From: Dermanyssus gallinae
Taxonomy: Eukaryota > Arthropoda > Arachnida > Mesostigmata > Dermanyssidae
NCBI GenBank assembly: GCA_003439945.1
Contig: QVRM01005493.1
Coordinates: 1-64,000 of the forward strand
Length of the DNA: 64,000 bases
Reading direction: 5' to 3'
Part shown: positions 10,209-20,680 of the stretch, in pieces
How the letters are laid out: the number at the start of each line of letters is the position of its first letter
How positions within the stretch are numbered: position 1 is the first letter of the stretch
The notes under the pieces: generated by a model
The model's database searches: none
Told to the model about the DNA's origin: nothing
The model's input: only the letters and a program-made list of their open reading frames with translations
Translations under genes and position numbers: made by a program

Positions 10209-11659
10209 TGTCGTTGCTGTTGAAAACAATTTTCGTAATTAACTCAGCGTCATCGTGAACCGGAGGTGAATCGTTTCTAGTAATCAATCGACGGGCACAG
10301 GGCAAAGCGTCAACATGTCGTGCACAAGAAACGTGTGCATACATGCATAGACACATATCTTCATTCATACGTGCAGACATACGCACGTTTACACATATGC
10401 GCATGCATGCACATCTACACAGCTGTGCATAGCCAGAGCCACGTGCCTTATCTACGCCGTGCAGTCCGCGTAGATGTAGGCTATAATCCTTCAAGGTAGC
10501 CGCCATTAGCCAAACGATAAACGAGCAAAATTTCATACGCGCGAGCTGCTAAGATGGCTTCAGCGTTTTGTGGGATCCTGCAGTCGCGACTCTGATGATA
10601 ATGATGCTGCTGCTATTATCGCATGTACCCTGTAATATGCTCGTATGAGCATATTCAGCTACGTATCACACGCGTTTGTATTGCGGTCTGCACAGGTCTT
10701 GATGGGACTGCAACTTTGGATGGGGGTGGTCTCTGTGGTTCTCGATGTCGACGTGCGGCTTACGTGCATTGCACCTTGTCTCAGATATTAGCGAGTACGA
10801 TGCAGGAATGTTGGTGTTGCTGTTGTTCCTGTTGATGATGATGTTGCTGCTGCTGCTGGTGGTGCAAGAACACTTCCCGCTTGTCAGGAAAGGGCACGGA
10901 AGGCACTGAGGTCATGCACGAACGGTTCTCTGGTCACGTGATCTGCTAGAGATCGCACCAGCCTCCGCGAGACGATTAGATGGGGTCAGTTGTCGGTTGT
11001 TAGGTGGCGAACGTCTCAGGCCACTGGCGTCGACCACTCCTACAGGATTCGCAACAATAACCTAAGCAGCGATCTCAGTAGCGACGCCGGCTGTGGTAGA
11101 GGCGGAAATTGTATTGTGACCAGCCTGAGAGACTGAGGCCTCCACCGTAATCGGCAGAACCGGTCGCCGACGAAGGTCGCCTACAGCAACAACAGCAACA
11201 CCGCCATAGCGATCACCACCACCGATCCCGGGGCCGGCCATCTACGTTAAGGCGCGACCTAACTTGGGTAAGCAGCGTCTCTGTTTAGCTAGAATAACTT
11301 GCCATTGCAGTTGCCGTACGCACGCCTTGTATGTGTCTGCGACTTGTAATGGTTCAACTTATTGGTTAATATTAAGTACGCACACGTTCGCATAACAGTA
11401 CATACATGCGTGTTGCATCATGAGTGAATGACTGATTGAATGAATGGTCTATGCCGAGATCGTCACGGTAACCCATAAGACCCATAAGACCTACTGCAGA
11501 GTCATCTGGGGGTGTTTCGGTCAGTCGACACATTTATTCAGCTAACGTGTGTATGTTTGTGACACCATGTGCCCCAATCCTGGCAACATGGTGCCGAGCC
11601 ACCTATGTCGGGCCTTCAGTATATTATAACAAATACTTGCCGTTGTTCCTCCGAAAGGC
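10209..11659. other. unassigned DNA
   Basis: No gene or element recognised. The open frame 10180-10536 on the minus strand is driven by CATG/CACA-rich low-complexity sequence. A small palindrome (10634-10655) is present. Confidence 0.4.
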
Positions 11660-11682
11660 TATATATATATATATATATATAT
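11660..11682. repeat. (TA)n microsatellite
   Basis: TA array abutting the head of SINE-D copy 2; first array of the 11.66-12.83 kb chain. Confidence 0.95.
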
Positions 11683-11930
11683 AGCGGCGTGGTTTAGAGG
11701 GCTAGTCATGACTGTCATCTATCAAGGTGTCACCGTTCCATCTCTGTTGTTGGCGGAATTAGTTTTGAGCGAAGCCCATTGGAAACCGACGATAAACGAT
11801 ACCGCTGAGAGTCAGCGACTATACTGGCCATATGGAATATTGGGAAAACATTCGATGTATCTCAATTTGTCCGCTTATGCTACTGCTGCTCAAAGCGGCC
11901 CTGATATAAACAGGTGGAGCTTGTATTCAG
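11683..11930 (+). mobile_element. tRNA-derived SINE, family D (copy 2)
   Basis: Begins with GCGTGGTTTAGAGGGC (A-box-like). The B-box position is degraded (CCGTTCCATCTC). The following body aligns with copy 1, including CGAAGCCCATTG-like, ACGATACCGCTGAGAG-like and a diverged ATCTC..TGTCCG block. It lies exactly between two (TA)n arrays. Confidence 0.65.
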
Positions 11931-11937
11931 GTCGAGC

Positions 11938-11938
11938 T

Positions 11939-11988
<50 letters not shown>
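11938..11988. repeat. (TA)n microsatellite
   Basis: A 51-bp TA array with one TTTA interruption, between SINE-D copy 2 and a LINE 3' end. Confidence 0.95.
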
Positions 11989-11992
<4 letters not shown>

Positions 11993-11999
11993 ATGGTTT

Positions 12000-12640
12000 T
12001 TTTTGTGGAGGAGGGCTAACTGCAGTAACGCACTACTGCTTTTAAGGAGTTTCCATCTCGAGCTGTGTGAGACTCGACCCCAGCGGATGGATGTTACGCC
12101 ACTGAGACCCATACCCACTAAACGCACCTCCCTTCTTAAACTTCACTCTCTGATGGCCCAGATCTCCATAGAACAGTGCTATGGGCCACCAGGAGAAGTG
12201 GCGAGTCGCCGAGCCCTATCGGATCAATTGGCCGGGGTCACTCACGGGTTCCTTCACCTGTCAAGCGAACTTTGTCCCAGCCCTTGCGAACCCGTTTGAC
12301 TCAAAGTTGTGCTTTCTTCAGCCGTGCTGGCCTCAAAAAGATTCTGTCTCTCCTTGCATCTTCTGTGCTTTGCTTTTTAGCACTTCCTGTGCAACTTCCG
12401 CTCCCAATTCCCATGTTTGGGTCGAACACAGGATGTATTCCACGAACTCTTTTATACCATTTCGCATATTGTTTTGGTTTATTAACACCCAGGTTGGGTA
12501 AATTATAAACAAGTACATCAATCTCACAGTCTCTTCCACATCACCGGATCTTCTCTCATCTTGCGAGTTCAGCTATTGACTGAACTGCTGGACATGCTGC
12601 GGCGTGGTATCTATCGCCGTAGCCTAAGCATCTCGAGCAC
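12000..12640 (-). pseudogene. 5'-truncated LINE (R1-like) 3' end
   Basis: In reverse orientation this matches the 3' end of the plus-strand LINE at 40100-42335. Shared blocks include ATTGATCCGATCGG-like, TCAAACGGGTTYGCAAGG-like and the final GGAGGAGGG-like end. The minus-strand frame 12539-12333 appears to be the carboxyl end of the LINE polyprotein (KSKAQKMQGETESF region), corresponding to about 41950-42000. (TA)n arrays bound it on both sides. It is non-functional. Confidence 0.7.
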
Positions 12641-12642
12641 CT

Positions 12643-12665
12643 ACAAATATATATATATATATATA
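12643..12665. repeat. (TA)n microsatellite
   Basis: TA array between the LINE fragment and family-C copy 2. Confidence 0.95.
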
Positions 12666-12809
12666 AATCTTTTTTTTATGAGACCGTCGTCTCCGAACGG
12701 CAAATCCATTTAAAGTTAATAATTATGAATTGAGCTTATCAGTTCTATAATTAACGATTTTCAACAATTGTAACAATTAAGGGCAAGGGAAAATGCCATT
12801 GCCTGTGCC
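12666..12809 (-). repeat. short interspersed repeat, family C (copy 2)
   Basis: Reverse-oriented relative of 3113-3255. It carries GAGACCGTCGTCTCCGAACGG, the central AATTGAGCTTA-like block and the terminal GCCATTGCCTGTGCC block. It is bounded on both sides by (TA)n arrays. Confidence 0.6.
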
Positions 12810-12830
12810 TATATATATATATATATACAT
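12810..12830. repeat. (TA)n microsatellite
   Basis: Last array of the 11.66-12.83 kb chain. Confidence 0.95.
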
Positions 12831-12943
12831 ATGTTTACAGGCCCCAAGCCACTAAACCGATACTATGTATATAATATAAACACTTGCGTGAGTTGACGTC
12901 AGTGCAATGAGCACACACGTGTAAATAGCTCGCGCGCTTTCTC

Positions 12944-13016
12944 TCTCTCCCACTTCTCCTCCCTCTCTCTCTCGCTCGCTCGCTCGCCTCCGCTCCCCTC
13001 CCTCTTTCCCTCTTTC
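12944..13016. repeat. CT-rich polypyrimidine tract
   Basis: TCTCTC, CTCGCTCG and CCCTCTTT runs at the left edge of a GC-rich block. The matching Arg/Glu-rich minus-strand open frames are repeat translations. Confidence 0.85.
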
Positions 13017-13540
13017 TGTAATGTGTTTCTTGCGTTGTTGTTGTTCTTTCCGGCGTTTTGTTGTTCCGCCTTTCCGTCGCCATTCGTGCGTCGTTTCAGC
13101 CGGCCTCTCGAATCGCGCCACATCCGCTGGCGACCGGCGGCGGCGTCTCCATTCGGTCTCCTCCGCCGTCGAGCGCGGTGCGTCAGTTGTCAATCTGTTG
13201 TCGCACGCTTCATTGGGCGTTCACCACTGGACGCCCGACGGGATTCCCCCCTTTTGTTTCTGCTTCTGCGGGCTGCGATACGAGATGCAAATAGATATGC
13301 TTCGGTGCTCCGGTCGATCGGGAAGGTCGGGTGGTTGGGTGGGAGGATGGGCTGTCTACCGGTATCTTTGGCTTGGATATCGGCTTGATGACGGTGAAAT
13401 GTACCCTCTTCTCCTATTGTTGTTGTTGTTGACTCTTGTGGACAGTTTTTGTTTTTGTTTAATTTCTAGGATTGTTGCTGCTGTTGCCACTGTCGCATTG
13501 CTACTTCTGTTTCGTTTTTTGTTGCTACTTATTACTGCCC

Positions 13541-13563
13541 CCCCCACCCCCCCCCCCCCCCCC
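13541..13563. repeat. poly-C tract
   Basis: C homopolymer with a single A interruption. Likely length-unstable and prone to assembly error. Confidence 0.9.
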
Positions 13564-13679
13564 GCCGCAGCTACCGGATGGGGAAGGAGGAGGAGGAAGA
13601 GAACACTTTCGAGATAACGAGCAAACGCCGAACAAATTAAGACTCCATCTAGTCGCAGCAGGATACGACAAAACGCTGT

Positions 13680-13880
13680 TATTGCTGTTGTTGTTTTGCT
13701 TCTTGTTGATCTAATTGTTGTTGCTGCTGCTGTTATCATGGTCGTCGTCATCCTCGTCGATGTCGTCGTTGTTGTTGTTGTTGCCGTTGTTATTGTTGTT
13801 GCTGTTGTTGTTGTTGTTATTGTTGTTGCCGTTGCTGTTGCTGTTGTTGTTGTTGTTGCTGCTGCTGCTGCTGGCTGCTG
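13680..13880. repeat. (GTT/GCT)n trinucleotide tract
   Basis: About 200 bp of imperfect GTT with GCT, GCC and GTC interruptions. Poly-Leu, poly-Val and poly-Asn open frames on both strands come from it. Confidence 0.95.
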
Positions 13881-14460
13881 CTGCCGCTTTTACAATTATT
13901 GTAAACATATACCATACATACGTCCAAAACAGCTTATGCGCAATGCACTTAATTCGCCGTAATTCTGCATTCGGCGCGTAAATGGTGTGTTGCTGCCTGG
14001 GTTGCGATGATTGCAATGACGTCTATGACGACTTCGGCCACAGAGTCTGCACAGTTCGAAGTCATCGCCGCCGCTGTTGTCGATGTTAGCACCTCATTCG
14101 GTCCCTGCAGGGCCTCGTACCTCGCACGAGGCGCAACCAACCGGGCATCCGCAGCACCGCGCAGTGAAGTCGACGGTCATCGTTTACTACTCCGTCCGTT
14201 CTTCTCTCTCCCTCCCTCTCGCGCTCTCTTGCTTTATGCCTGGTAAATCTATCGATCGATCGATTGCCCTTCGTCGCCTGTTATTAATCTCTGATAGCAA
14301 TTGCAATGACGCACGTTCAAGTCTAATCCCCGGGACTGACCCGTTACATTCGAGAAAAATCCGCGCGCCCGCCTTCTTTTCTTCGGTCCGTGTAGACCGA
14401 TCCGAACCTGATTCCGAACCACCTTATTTGGCTGCAGCAATTTCCAATCGTGCTACACAT

Positions 14461-14536
14461 GTATGTATATATATGTATATATATATATATATATACACAT
14501 GTATGTATGTATGTATGTATATATATATATATATAA
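14461..14536. repeat. TA/TATG compound microsatellite
   Basis: TA arrays alternating with a (TATG)n segment. Confidence 0.9.
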
Positions 14537-14639
14537 TTATTTCCGTTAGTAATAATTCCCTTATAGAACCTAAGAGTCATTCGCCGCTGCGCGCACAGCC
14601 GGGCACCTGCGCTGCGGCGGCCACTGTAAGACCAAGATG

Positions 14640-15265
14640 ATTATTAATCATCGTCATCATCATCGTCATCATCATCATATTATTTTTATTATTATTAATA
14701 AAAAATCTTGTCTATGACGCGCGCGATAGCACCGGCGGAGACATGGAGCATGTCGCGAGCTGTCGTCCATCATCAGGCACGATTAGTCGAGAAAATCGCC
14801 GGACGGAGTGAATCGTCGCCGAGTCGAATCCGATCGTGATCCATTTTTTTTGTTTGTTGCAACGAGCAGCCATTGCTGTGATCCTGCCAGTGATCACGCC
14901 ATTGATGATGTCAGTCGAAAATCCAGCCATTGGACTTCAGGGCGGCGGCTATTCCAGCGGTCGGCTAATTACTGGGCGACGGACGTCGCTACGCACACGA
15001 TTGTATTCGATTTCCACAGTGGCAGGAAAATGCGACAAAGAATGTGACAGAATCAACCACTGCAACCGCTACAGCTGTGACAGCAAGAATAGTAGCAGCA
15101 GCGGCAGCAACAGAACAACAAACGTTGCATCAACCTGCATGAAAGCAGCAGATGCCACGCCAGCTGTCGCGAACGCGTCTTAGACTCCGAGTTCACCGAG
15201 GGAAATGTTAATTTGTATATACTTTTTTTTTAATACAATCATGGTCATGCACCATTTGCTTTTTT
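14640..15265. other. unassigned DNA
   Basis: A short (ATC)n tract near 14650-14680 and no recognisable gene. The 115-codon plus-strand frame 14836-15183 shows no family resemblance. Confidence 0.35.
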
Positions 15266-15436
15266 GTTTGATCGTGGTCACCACCGATTGTGGTCCACTT
15301 CGACATTCACTCTGTCCAAATTGGAAACAGTGAATACCAATTCAAGAGTGGCCGCCTGTCCCGGACTGTTGAACCCACGACCTCCCGAAGAAAAGGCAAT
15401 GAATAACCCTGCCACGAAGCCACCGGGCGAGGCGCC
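15266..15436 (-). mobile_element. tRNA-derived SINE, family B (copy 4, diverged)
   Basis: In reverse orientation it keeps the B-box region (TTGAACCCACGACCTCCCG on plus), the CCAATTCAAGAGTGGCCG-like body and the GCCACCGGGCGAGG head end. Clear match to 54309-54465, weaker to 62485-62672. Confidence 0.65.
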
Positions 15437-15499
15437 TTAGTGGCAGAAGCCACCGTTTTGCCTGTGAAGAATACTAAAATTTGAGCAGTAGAGTGAGTA

Positions 15500-15930
15500 T
15501 AGTGTCTGTGTGTAGGTGATTCATAGCTTTTAGCGTGATGGTCGGGTCGTCCGATAGGTTGCAGCCTTGCAATAGGAGTTGCACACGGCTGAAATAGAAG
15601 GAGGACCTCGGTAGAAATCGGCCCCGATGTGACCCAACATGTGAAAGTCGCTTACACAGAGCTGCCAGAGCATGTCCGTGGGTCTTTTCGTGGCGATTCT
15701 ATACCTACTAGAGAGCAACAGAGGGACTCCTAGTAGCTGCAGGAGTTTTCTTTTGTCTCGAGAGACGGAGCGCACGCTGAGCGTTTGGGGATCACCCGGT
15801 CACGGGGGGTGACGAAAATTTCACACTGATGGGGGTTGAGTGAGAGTCCGCTAATCTTACAGAAGTTGGCCACGTGTTAGATATTGGCCAGGGGAGCCTC
15901 AGGGTCACCTGGCAACAGACAATTAGCCAG
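15500..15930 (-). pseudogene. LINE reverse transcriptase fragment
   Basis: Minus-strand translation gives the post-catalytic RT region typical of LINEs: HVANFCKISGLSLNPHQCEI, followed by VTPRDRVIPKRS. It then shifts frame into a KLLQLLGVPLLLSSRYRI segment and a ...FYRGPPSISAVCNSY... tail. Frame changes and stops show decay. No YxDD motif is retained upstream, so this is a truncated copy. Identification rests on the SGLSLNP..C pattern and context. Confidence 0.5.
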
Positions 15931-16930
15931 GTACCATACATTGAATGCAGACGTGGGAGAACGTCTACTCGTTGACCGTAGGCAGAAAAGCGCTGGTCGC
16001 TACGAGCGGATCGTTTTACTGACTTGTTGGTCCGGTCGCCAAATCTATCATGTGTTCGTGGAACAAAAGGTGTTAAAGCTTGCAATATGCCAGGCCTACA
16101 TTCCTAAATGAGTGTAGAAACCGGTTGTGCACTACCGTCAGCATGCGATGGTACTGCATTGAAGGTGTTAAGGAAGTCGAGCGAGCTTGATCGTGGCTCG
16201 CTGTCCTGTACCGACCTCCGGCAAAGCCGGCTTAAGGCGGGTGGCTATTCGGGAACGATCAAGGAAAAATTCGAATCTGGTTCCATTCCGGAATGCGTGC
16301 AGGTTCTTGTGGATGATTGTCGCTGTTGATGAGCCCGATTTTTTTTTGGATACGGCATTTGTACGGACATCGTTTAACGTGGAAGTAGCCTGTAATATTT
16401 CCGTGCGTCCGGTAGCGAAGGCGGGGCGAATCCATTTAGGGATGGTCTTAAATACATGATTGAAACTGAGGGTACCTTAATTCAAGTAGCGCAGGTGCTT
16501 TCTGGCAGCGAAGTGGCCTTGGTGGCAGACGGGTATTTGTTCAAAACTGATTATTTTTTTCAGTGAAGTGGGGGGCGGATATGGCCTGTTTAGGAGTGAG
16601 GGTAAAATAGGTAACGTCCGCTCTACTAATATGGATGGTCAAGCCACGAATCGAACCACCATCTATATCCAGATATCTCAATTAATAGTAATATCCCTGC
16701 AAAATTATTCTTGTACGGTATTGTGGTTGTCCTATGGAGTTGACCGTAAAACTATGTTTTTTTAATTATTGAGCATAAATGTTAGAAAAGTAAATCTCCA
16801 GGACTCATTTTGTTACAAACTGTTCTCATTGTGTCAAGTTTTTGTTGCAAGAGGTTCTCAATGCGTTATTTTTTGTGACAAATGCTCTCAATATGACAAT
16901 TAGCTTTTTGCGGCCAGCAGAAGTATTTAT
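15931..16930. other. unassigned DNA, possibly further LINE debris
   Basis: May extend the LINE at 15500-15930 on the minus strand up to about 16450, but I see no confirming motif. The rest shows no feature. Confidence 0.3.
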
Positions 16931-17100
16931 TATTGAGAATTAGATGAGAAACCGTATCGCTAAGAGTCCGCGGCCATGCTGCCACAATGGCTGTTGGAGA
17001 AAGCCTCGATATCTTAACATGTCCGGCCCTCGGTGCATTGAAAATATCGAGAAGGGTTTAGAATTAAACACAACCTCTTTCAAAAGATTTTTATTCTGGT
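16931..17100 (+). mobile_element. SINE family D body fragment (copy 3)
   Basis: Matches the body of the copy at 9341-9660 in GCCATGCTGCCACAATGG-like, TCTTAACATGTCCGG and CCTCGGTGCATTG blocks. The tRNA-like head is absent (5'-truncated). Confidence 0.7.
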
Positions 17101-17239
17101 ATACCAGATATCATATATTTGTATTATATAACGCTTTACCAGATATTGCTAATGATTACTTCTATAAGAGACATTTCCGCCCCCTCTATTTCATAGGAAA
17201 AAAAATTTGAAGAAGTTTCATATGTGTTGACTTAACTTA

Positions 17240-17282
17240 GGAACACACACACATATATATATATGTATATGTATATATATAA
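17240..17282. repeat. (TA)n microsatellite with TG interruptions
   Basis: TA array that starts the second element/TA chain (17.24-18.78 kb). Confidence 0.9.
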
Positions 17283-17520
17283 CTATGGTAATGCGCGCAG
17301 ATGATATGGTGGTTGCAAATCACGATCTAACTGCCGTCAAGTGCATTACCTTTACAATAGAGGTGTATCTTGTTTCGAAAGGACTTTAGATAAACACCAG
17401 GAAAACGAAAGCCTTTCACGAGGAATATGAATTGTGCACCTGCTGGTTGTGCCCGCAGTGGGGTGCCGTATACCATGCAGTGGAATGCGTAGCACTATAG
17501 CATAAATCGTTTTAAGGGTT
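17283..17520 (+). pseudogene. LINE RT fragment with ADD motif
   Basis: The plus strand at 17291 encodes MRADDMVVANHDLTAVK, then VYLVSKGL-stop-INTRKTKAF. This is the RT catalytic [YF]xDD box and the following thumb segment (the usual Tyr is Arg here). Further downstream, EEYELCTCWLCPQWGAVYH resembles REKYELCTYRLYLQ at 57015-57062, so this and the LINE at 55500-57070 probably belong to one family. It is bounded by (TA)n on both sides (17240-17282 and 17637-17658). Confidence 0.6.
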
Positions 17521-17636
17521 ATGAGGACATTTTTTTACATGGCGTGTATATAATGCTTAATATATGTAAAATAGAAGAATTGAATTAAATCAATACTCAT
17601 ATGGTGCACATATGCATTTGCTTATCATCTGAAGTA

Positions 17637-17658
17637 AATATATATATATATATATATA
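17637..17658. repeat. (TA)n microsatellite
   Basis: TA array between the RT fragment and an IS630-like transposon end. Confidence 0.95.
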
Positions 17659-17680
17659 GGCGGTCTGAGCTATATAGATA

Positions 17681-18075
17681 CAGGGTGCGGCAGGGGACAC
17701 GTGAGGGTCTAAAACGTTTTGACATAAAAGACAACTTTACGGTACTAGGTACGGTGAAATTTTGAGCTTTATTAGAAAGTACCTTGCACGCCGTTTTGTC
17801 TGAAAGACGACGTCAGGAAGATGGCCGCTTCGGGATTCTTCGACATTGTCTACGAGGTACAGCATTTACTACACTTTTGCCACAACTTGGGTGCTATTTG
17901 CGAAATCTCCAGGCGAATATTTTTCTTTAGCTCGTCGATAATAATAGCGGACTTACCGACGAACATCTTGCTTCGAAAACAGCTCAATGAGCTCCACTCT
18001 CCAGTTCCGATCATAAACCACGCTGCCAATCAATCAATCTCTGATGAGAGATATTTTGCAGGCGAAATGGCATAG
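17681..18075 (-). mobile_element. Tc1/mariner (IS630-like) transposon, 3' part
   Basis: The terminus CAGGGTGCGGCAGG directly follows a TA dinucleotide at 17679-17680, the expected target-site base pair. Minus-strand translation gives the carboxyl end of an IS630-type transposase (DELKKNIRLEISQIAPKLW ... LTSSFRQNGVQGTF-stop-stop). A frameshift or stop lies between the two parts. The catalytic core and the other terminus are missing, probably lost at the (TA)n array starting near 18155. Confidence 0.6.
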
Positions 18076-18154
18076 GACGACTATGTTACTCACATCACCG
18101 CGCCGTCAGCGTCGCAAAACTCGAATCATACCCTTAAGTGACTCTTGCCGCACC

Positions 18155-18166
18155 ATATATATATTA

Positions 18167-18216
<50 letters not shown>
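18155..18216. repeat. (TA)n microsatellite
   Basis: About 60 bp of TA with minor interruptions at the left. Confidence 0.95.
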
Positions 18217-18219
<3 letters not shown>

Positions 18220-18221
18220 CT

Positions 18222-18640
18222 CCGGGCCTATCCAGAGACGACGGGAAAAGGCCTGACGGCCTTACTTTAACCCCCTTTGAGCGTGGCAGCATGCTTGTTT
18301 GGGGCGCAACTGTAACCGACTCATTAGCCCCTTCGATGGTCGGTGCAGGGGCGGACCAGGCAGGTCATGCGTCCAGGTTAGCAGAGGCTAACAAATGTAG
18401 AAAATACTCTGGCGTTGGTTATCCGCACCAATTTTGTCCGTTGGCTTTTGAAACAATGGGAGGCCCAGGACCGCTTACACTGAAGTTGATTCAGCGCTTG
18501 GCCAGAAACCTTAACCTTTCCACGGGAGACTTGAGAGCATCGGAGTTTTTGCGTCAGAGACTGTCTCTCGACATTCAACGAGGAATCGCAGCATCTGTTC
18601 GGGGCACTTTGTCGAACTGGGCCAACCCTGTGGGTTAGAG
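18222..18640 (+). pseudogene. C-terminal end of a LINE polyprotein
   Basis: One open frame runs from the upstream TA array to a stop at 18638 without interruption. It reads RPDGLTLTPFERGSMLVWG, then VTDSLAPSMVGAGADQAGHA, CRKYSG, then FCPLAFETMGGPGP, and ends with RLSLDIQRGIAASVRGT. This is the conserved carboxyl region found after the RT of many animal non-LTR retrotransposons (pattern recalled, not searched). The RT itself is absent, as expected for a 5'-truncated insertion. The intact frame suggests this copy is younger than its neighbours. Confidence 0.7.
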
Positions 18641-18735
18641 AACCCGTGACTACACGTTCGCGCGTAGACAATTGTTCACTCCAAAGTGCTAACATAAAAA
18701 AAAGTTATATAACTAGATCAATCAAATAAAACCTC

Positions 18736-18737
<2 letters not shown>

Positions 18738-18799
<62 letters not shown>

Positions 18800-18800
18800 C
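18738..18800. repeat. (TA)n plus (GA)n compound microsatellite
   Basis: TA array to 18776 followed directly by a GA array; right end of the second chain. Confidence 0.95.
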
Positions 18801-19245
18801 GCACGTACGATTTGATGCATCCATAGGACCACGGTGCATCCATAGGCTCTTGACGATGTCTGCCCTAATGTGCCCATTCCTATGGCGGACTATGCAATCG
18901 AAATTGCCTGTGCTTGTACGGCTGGACGCCACAACCAGCGATCGAATTATGTATGATTTTTTTTTGCTATCCAAGTGGCAACTGGTCAGCATTGGTAAGG
19001 GGCAATTATGCAAGACGTTCGGTCTATGGACAACAACGAATTGTATCGAGTGGTGTAATGATTTGCTACTGTTTGCGCAATACAAAACTGGTGCTTTACG
19101 TTTTATCGTCAGTATCCTGTTTGCTCAAAGTTTGACCGTTTGATCGTTTGTGCGCGTTTGCATCGCAGTGTTGCGCATTTGTTTGTTGTGAAATCGATCC
19201 AACGCTATGTAATTTGTCTATTTGTCGGTGACGTAGCAAAAAAAA

Positions 19246-19248
<3 letters not shown>
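18801..19248. other. unassigned DNA
   Basis: No gene or element recognised. The two overlapping plus-strand frames (73 and 97 codons) have no family resemblance. A short GGTGCATCCATAGG-like duplication occurs near 18815-18847. Confidence 0.35.
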
Positions 19249-19285
<37 letters not shown>

Positions 19286-19299
19286 ATTTATATATATAT

Positions 19300-19346
<47 letters not shown>

Positions 19347-19382
19347 TATATATATATATATATACACATATATACGTATACA
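19249..19382. repeat. compound TA/TACACA microsatellite
   Basis: TA arrays alternating with CACACA blocks. The poly-(Ile-Tyr) open frames here are artefacts. Confidence 0.95.
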
Positions 19383-19869
19383 TGCATACGTATCTATATC
19401 TGGATATACATGGTGCGATTTTCCCTTCTTTGAGCCATGGGTGTTAAGCAGAGACCTACTGACACGTGGTTTCGATTCACTGAGGCGTATCGCTTGTCCT
19501 GTATAGAGATACATATACTGTCCACATGCAGATAATCCATTTTAATGCCGCCTGAATAATCACTTTATTTGGCAAATATCCTTCGCAGACCGAAGACGCA
19601 TTCATGGAATGGGGTCTGTCGCCGATAAATTAGCAAGTCATGAACATGGCTTGGATATAGTGCAAATATAAGAAGTGCCCGTGAAATAACGTATATATAT
19701 ATATACGAGTACATATATATCCACAAGTTCGAGTACTTTGAATTTTGCCATCAGGCCGAAACCGCCAAAATATTCCGGTTTGTTTCGCTTCGAAGCGCCA
19801 TTCGTTAGCTATACACAGGTCTAATTTCGCTTCAATCGGTCACGTGTTTAAGCGATTTCTAAGGAGCCG

Positions 19870-20680
19870 CAAATGAATACGGAACGAATCTGCATAAATT
19901 TATGCGTTAAGAACTAAATCATACGTTCTATAGTGGTTCCTCGTTCAACAAGGCCTCCAACGTCAATGACAGAAGAAAACGTTCGAAAAGTGTGTCATAT
20001 CGTACTCAACAATCGCCGAATGACTACTAGGAGATGCTGATGGATTGTGGATATTTTATGAATCAGTTGAAACAGCCTTGACCGATATTCTGTGCGTCAG
20101 AAGACTGACAGCGAAGTTCGTTCCAAAAATGTTGAATTTCCAGCAAAGGAACGCCCGTCGCGAAATGTTTGAATGGAACCTTCAGGCGGTAGAAAAAGAC
20201 CCTGGATTGCTTCAGAGAGAGAGTACAGGAGACGAGTCCTGTGCATATGGTTACGACAATGAAACTAAAGCCTCCCAGTGGTGCTTTCATGAATAGAATC
20301 GCTCAATGAAATCTGCGATTTTAAGAATACTGCACGAGAACATCCTCTCTCGGCAAACAACTCTAGGATCTCCCGTTACCACACCGCACCGGCACACATC
20401 GCTACTTGTTTCGGATTATTTAATCAACAATTCGATTTTTATATTTACGCAACCTCTATACTCGGCAGATCTGGGTCAGTGCCACTTTTCCTGTTCCAGC
20501 GAATAAAAAAGTTGAAGGGACTGCGTTTCAAGACAAGGAGATAAAAAATCTGCAAGAGCGATTGTACTCGATTCCGAAATTCGTGTTTTAAAGATGTTTT
20601 GACAAGTGGGAAAGATGACACAAGTGCGAACAATAACACTTTGGAAGATTAAAAAAAATACTCTTTTATTTATGTATCTA
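19870..20680 (+). pseudogene. decayed mariner transposase
   Basis: A mariner-family protein can be followed through several frameshifts. The sequence runs ICIKF near 19885, NVRKVC and LNNRRMTT near 19980-20030, then VRRLTAKFVPKMLNFQQ. The first catalytic region GDES is at 20228-20239 (TGDESCAYGYDNETKASQW), then HTSLLVSDYL, the YSAD box at 20459-20470 and a carboxyl end resembling FDKWERCHKCEQ. Only about 50 residues separate GDES from the HTSLL box, shorter than usual for mariners, and the second Asp box is degraded, so part of the core is deleted. It cannot encode an active enzyme. Confidence 0.8.

Larger units (their letters stand above)
13017..14640. other. GC-rich, CpG-containing block, possible promoter/5' region
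   Basis: Composition is clearly richer in GC and CpG than the flanks, with pyrimidine runs, a C homopolymer (about 13541-13563) and GTT tracts. Plus-strand open frames of up to 198 codons (13021-13617) show no domain and end in repeat-encoded Leu/Pro/Arg runs. Such blocks often mark 5' exons or promoters in animal genomes, but I cannot assign one here. Confidence 0.35.

Noticed and set aside
10180..10536. 118-codon Cys/Met/Arg-rich minus-strand frame
   Set aside because: Driven by GCATGCATGCACA-like low complexity; no family resemblance.
13021..13617. 198-codon plus-strand frame in a GC-rich block
   Set aside because: No recognisable domain; the distal half is repeat-encoded (Leu and Pro runs); high GC reduces chance stop codons.
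19140..19514. Several Ile-Tyr-rich frames
   Set aside because: Translations of (TA)n arrays, on both strands; the same applies to other IYIYIY frames across the window.
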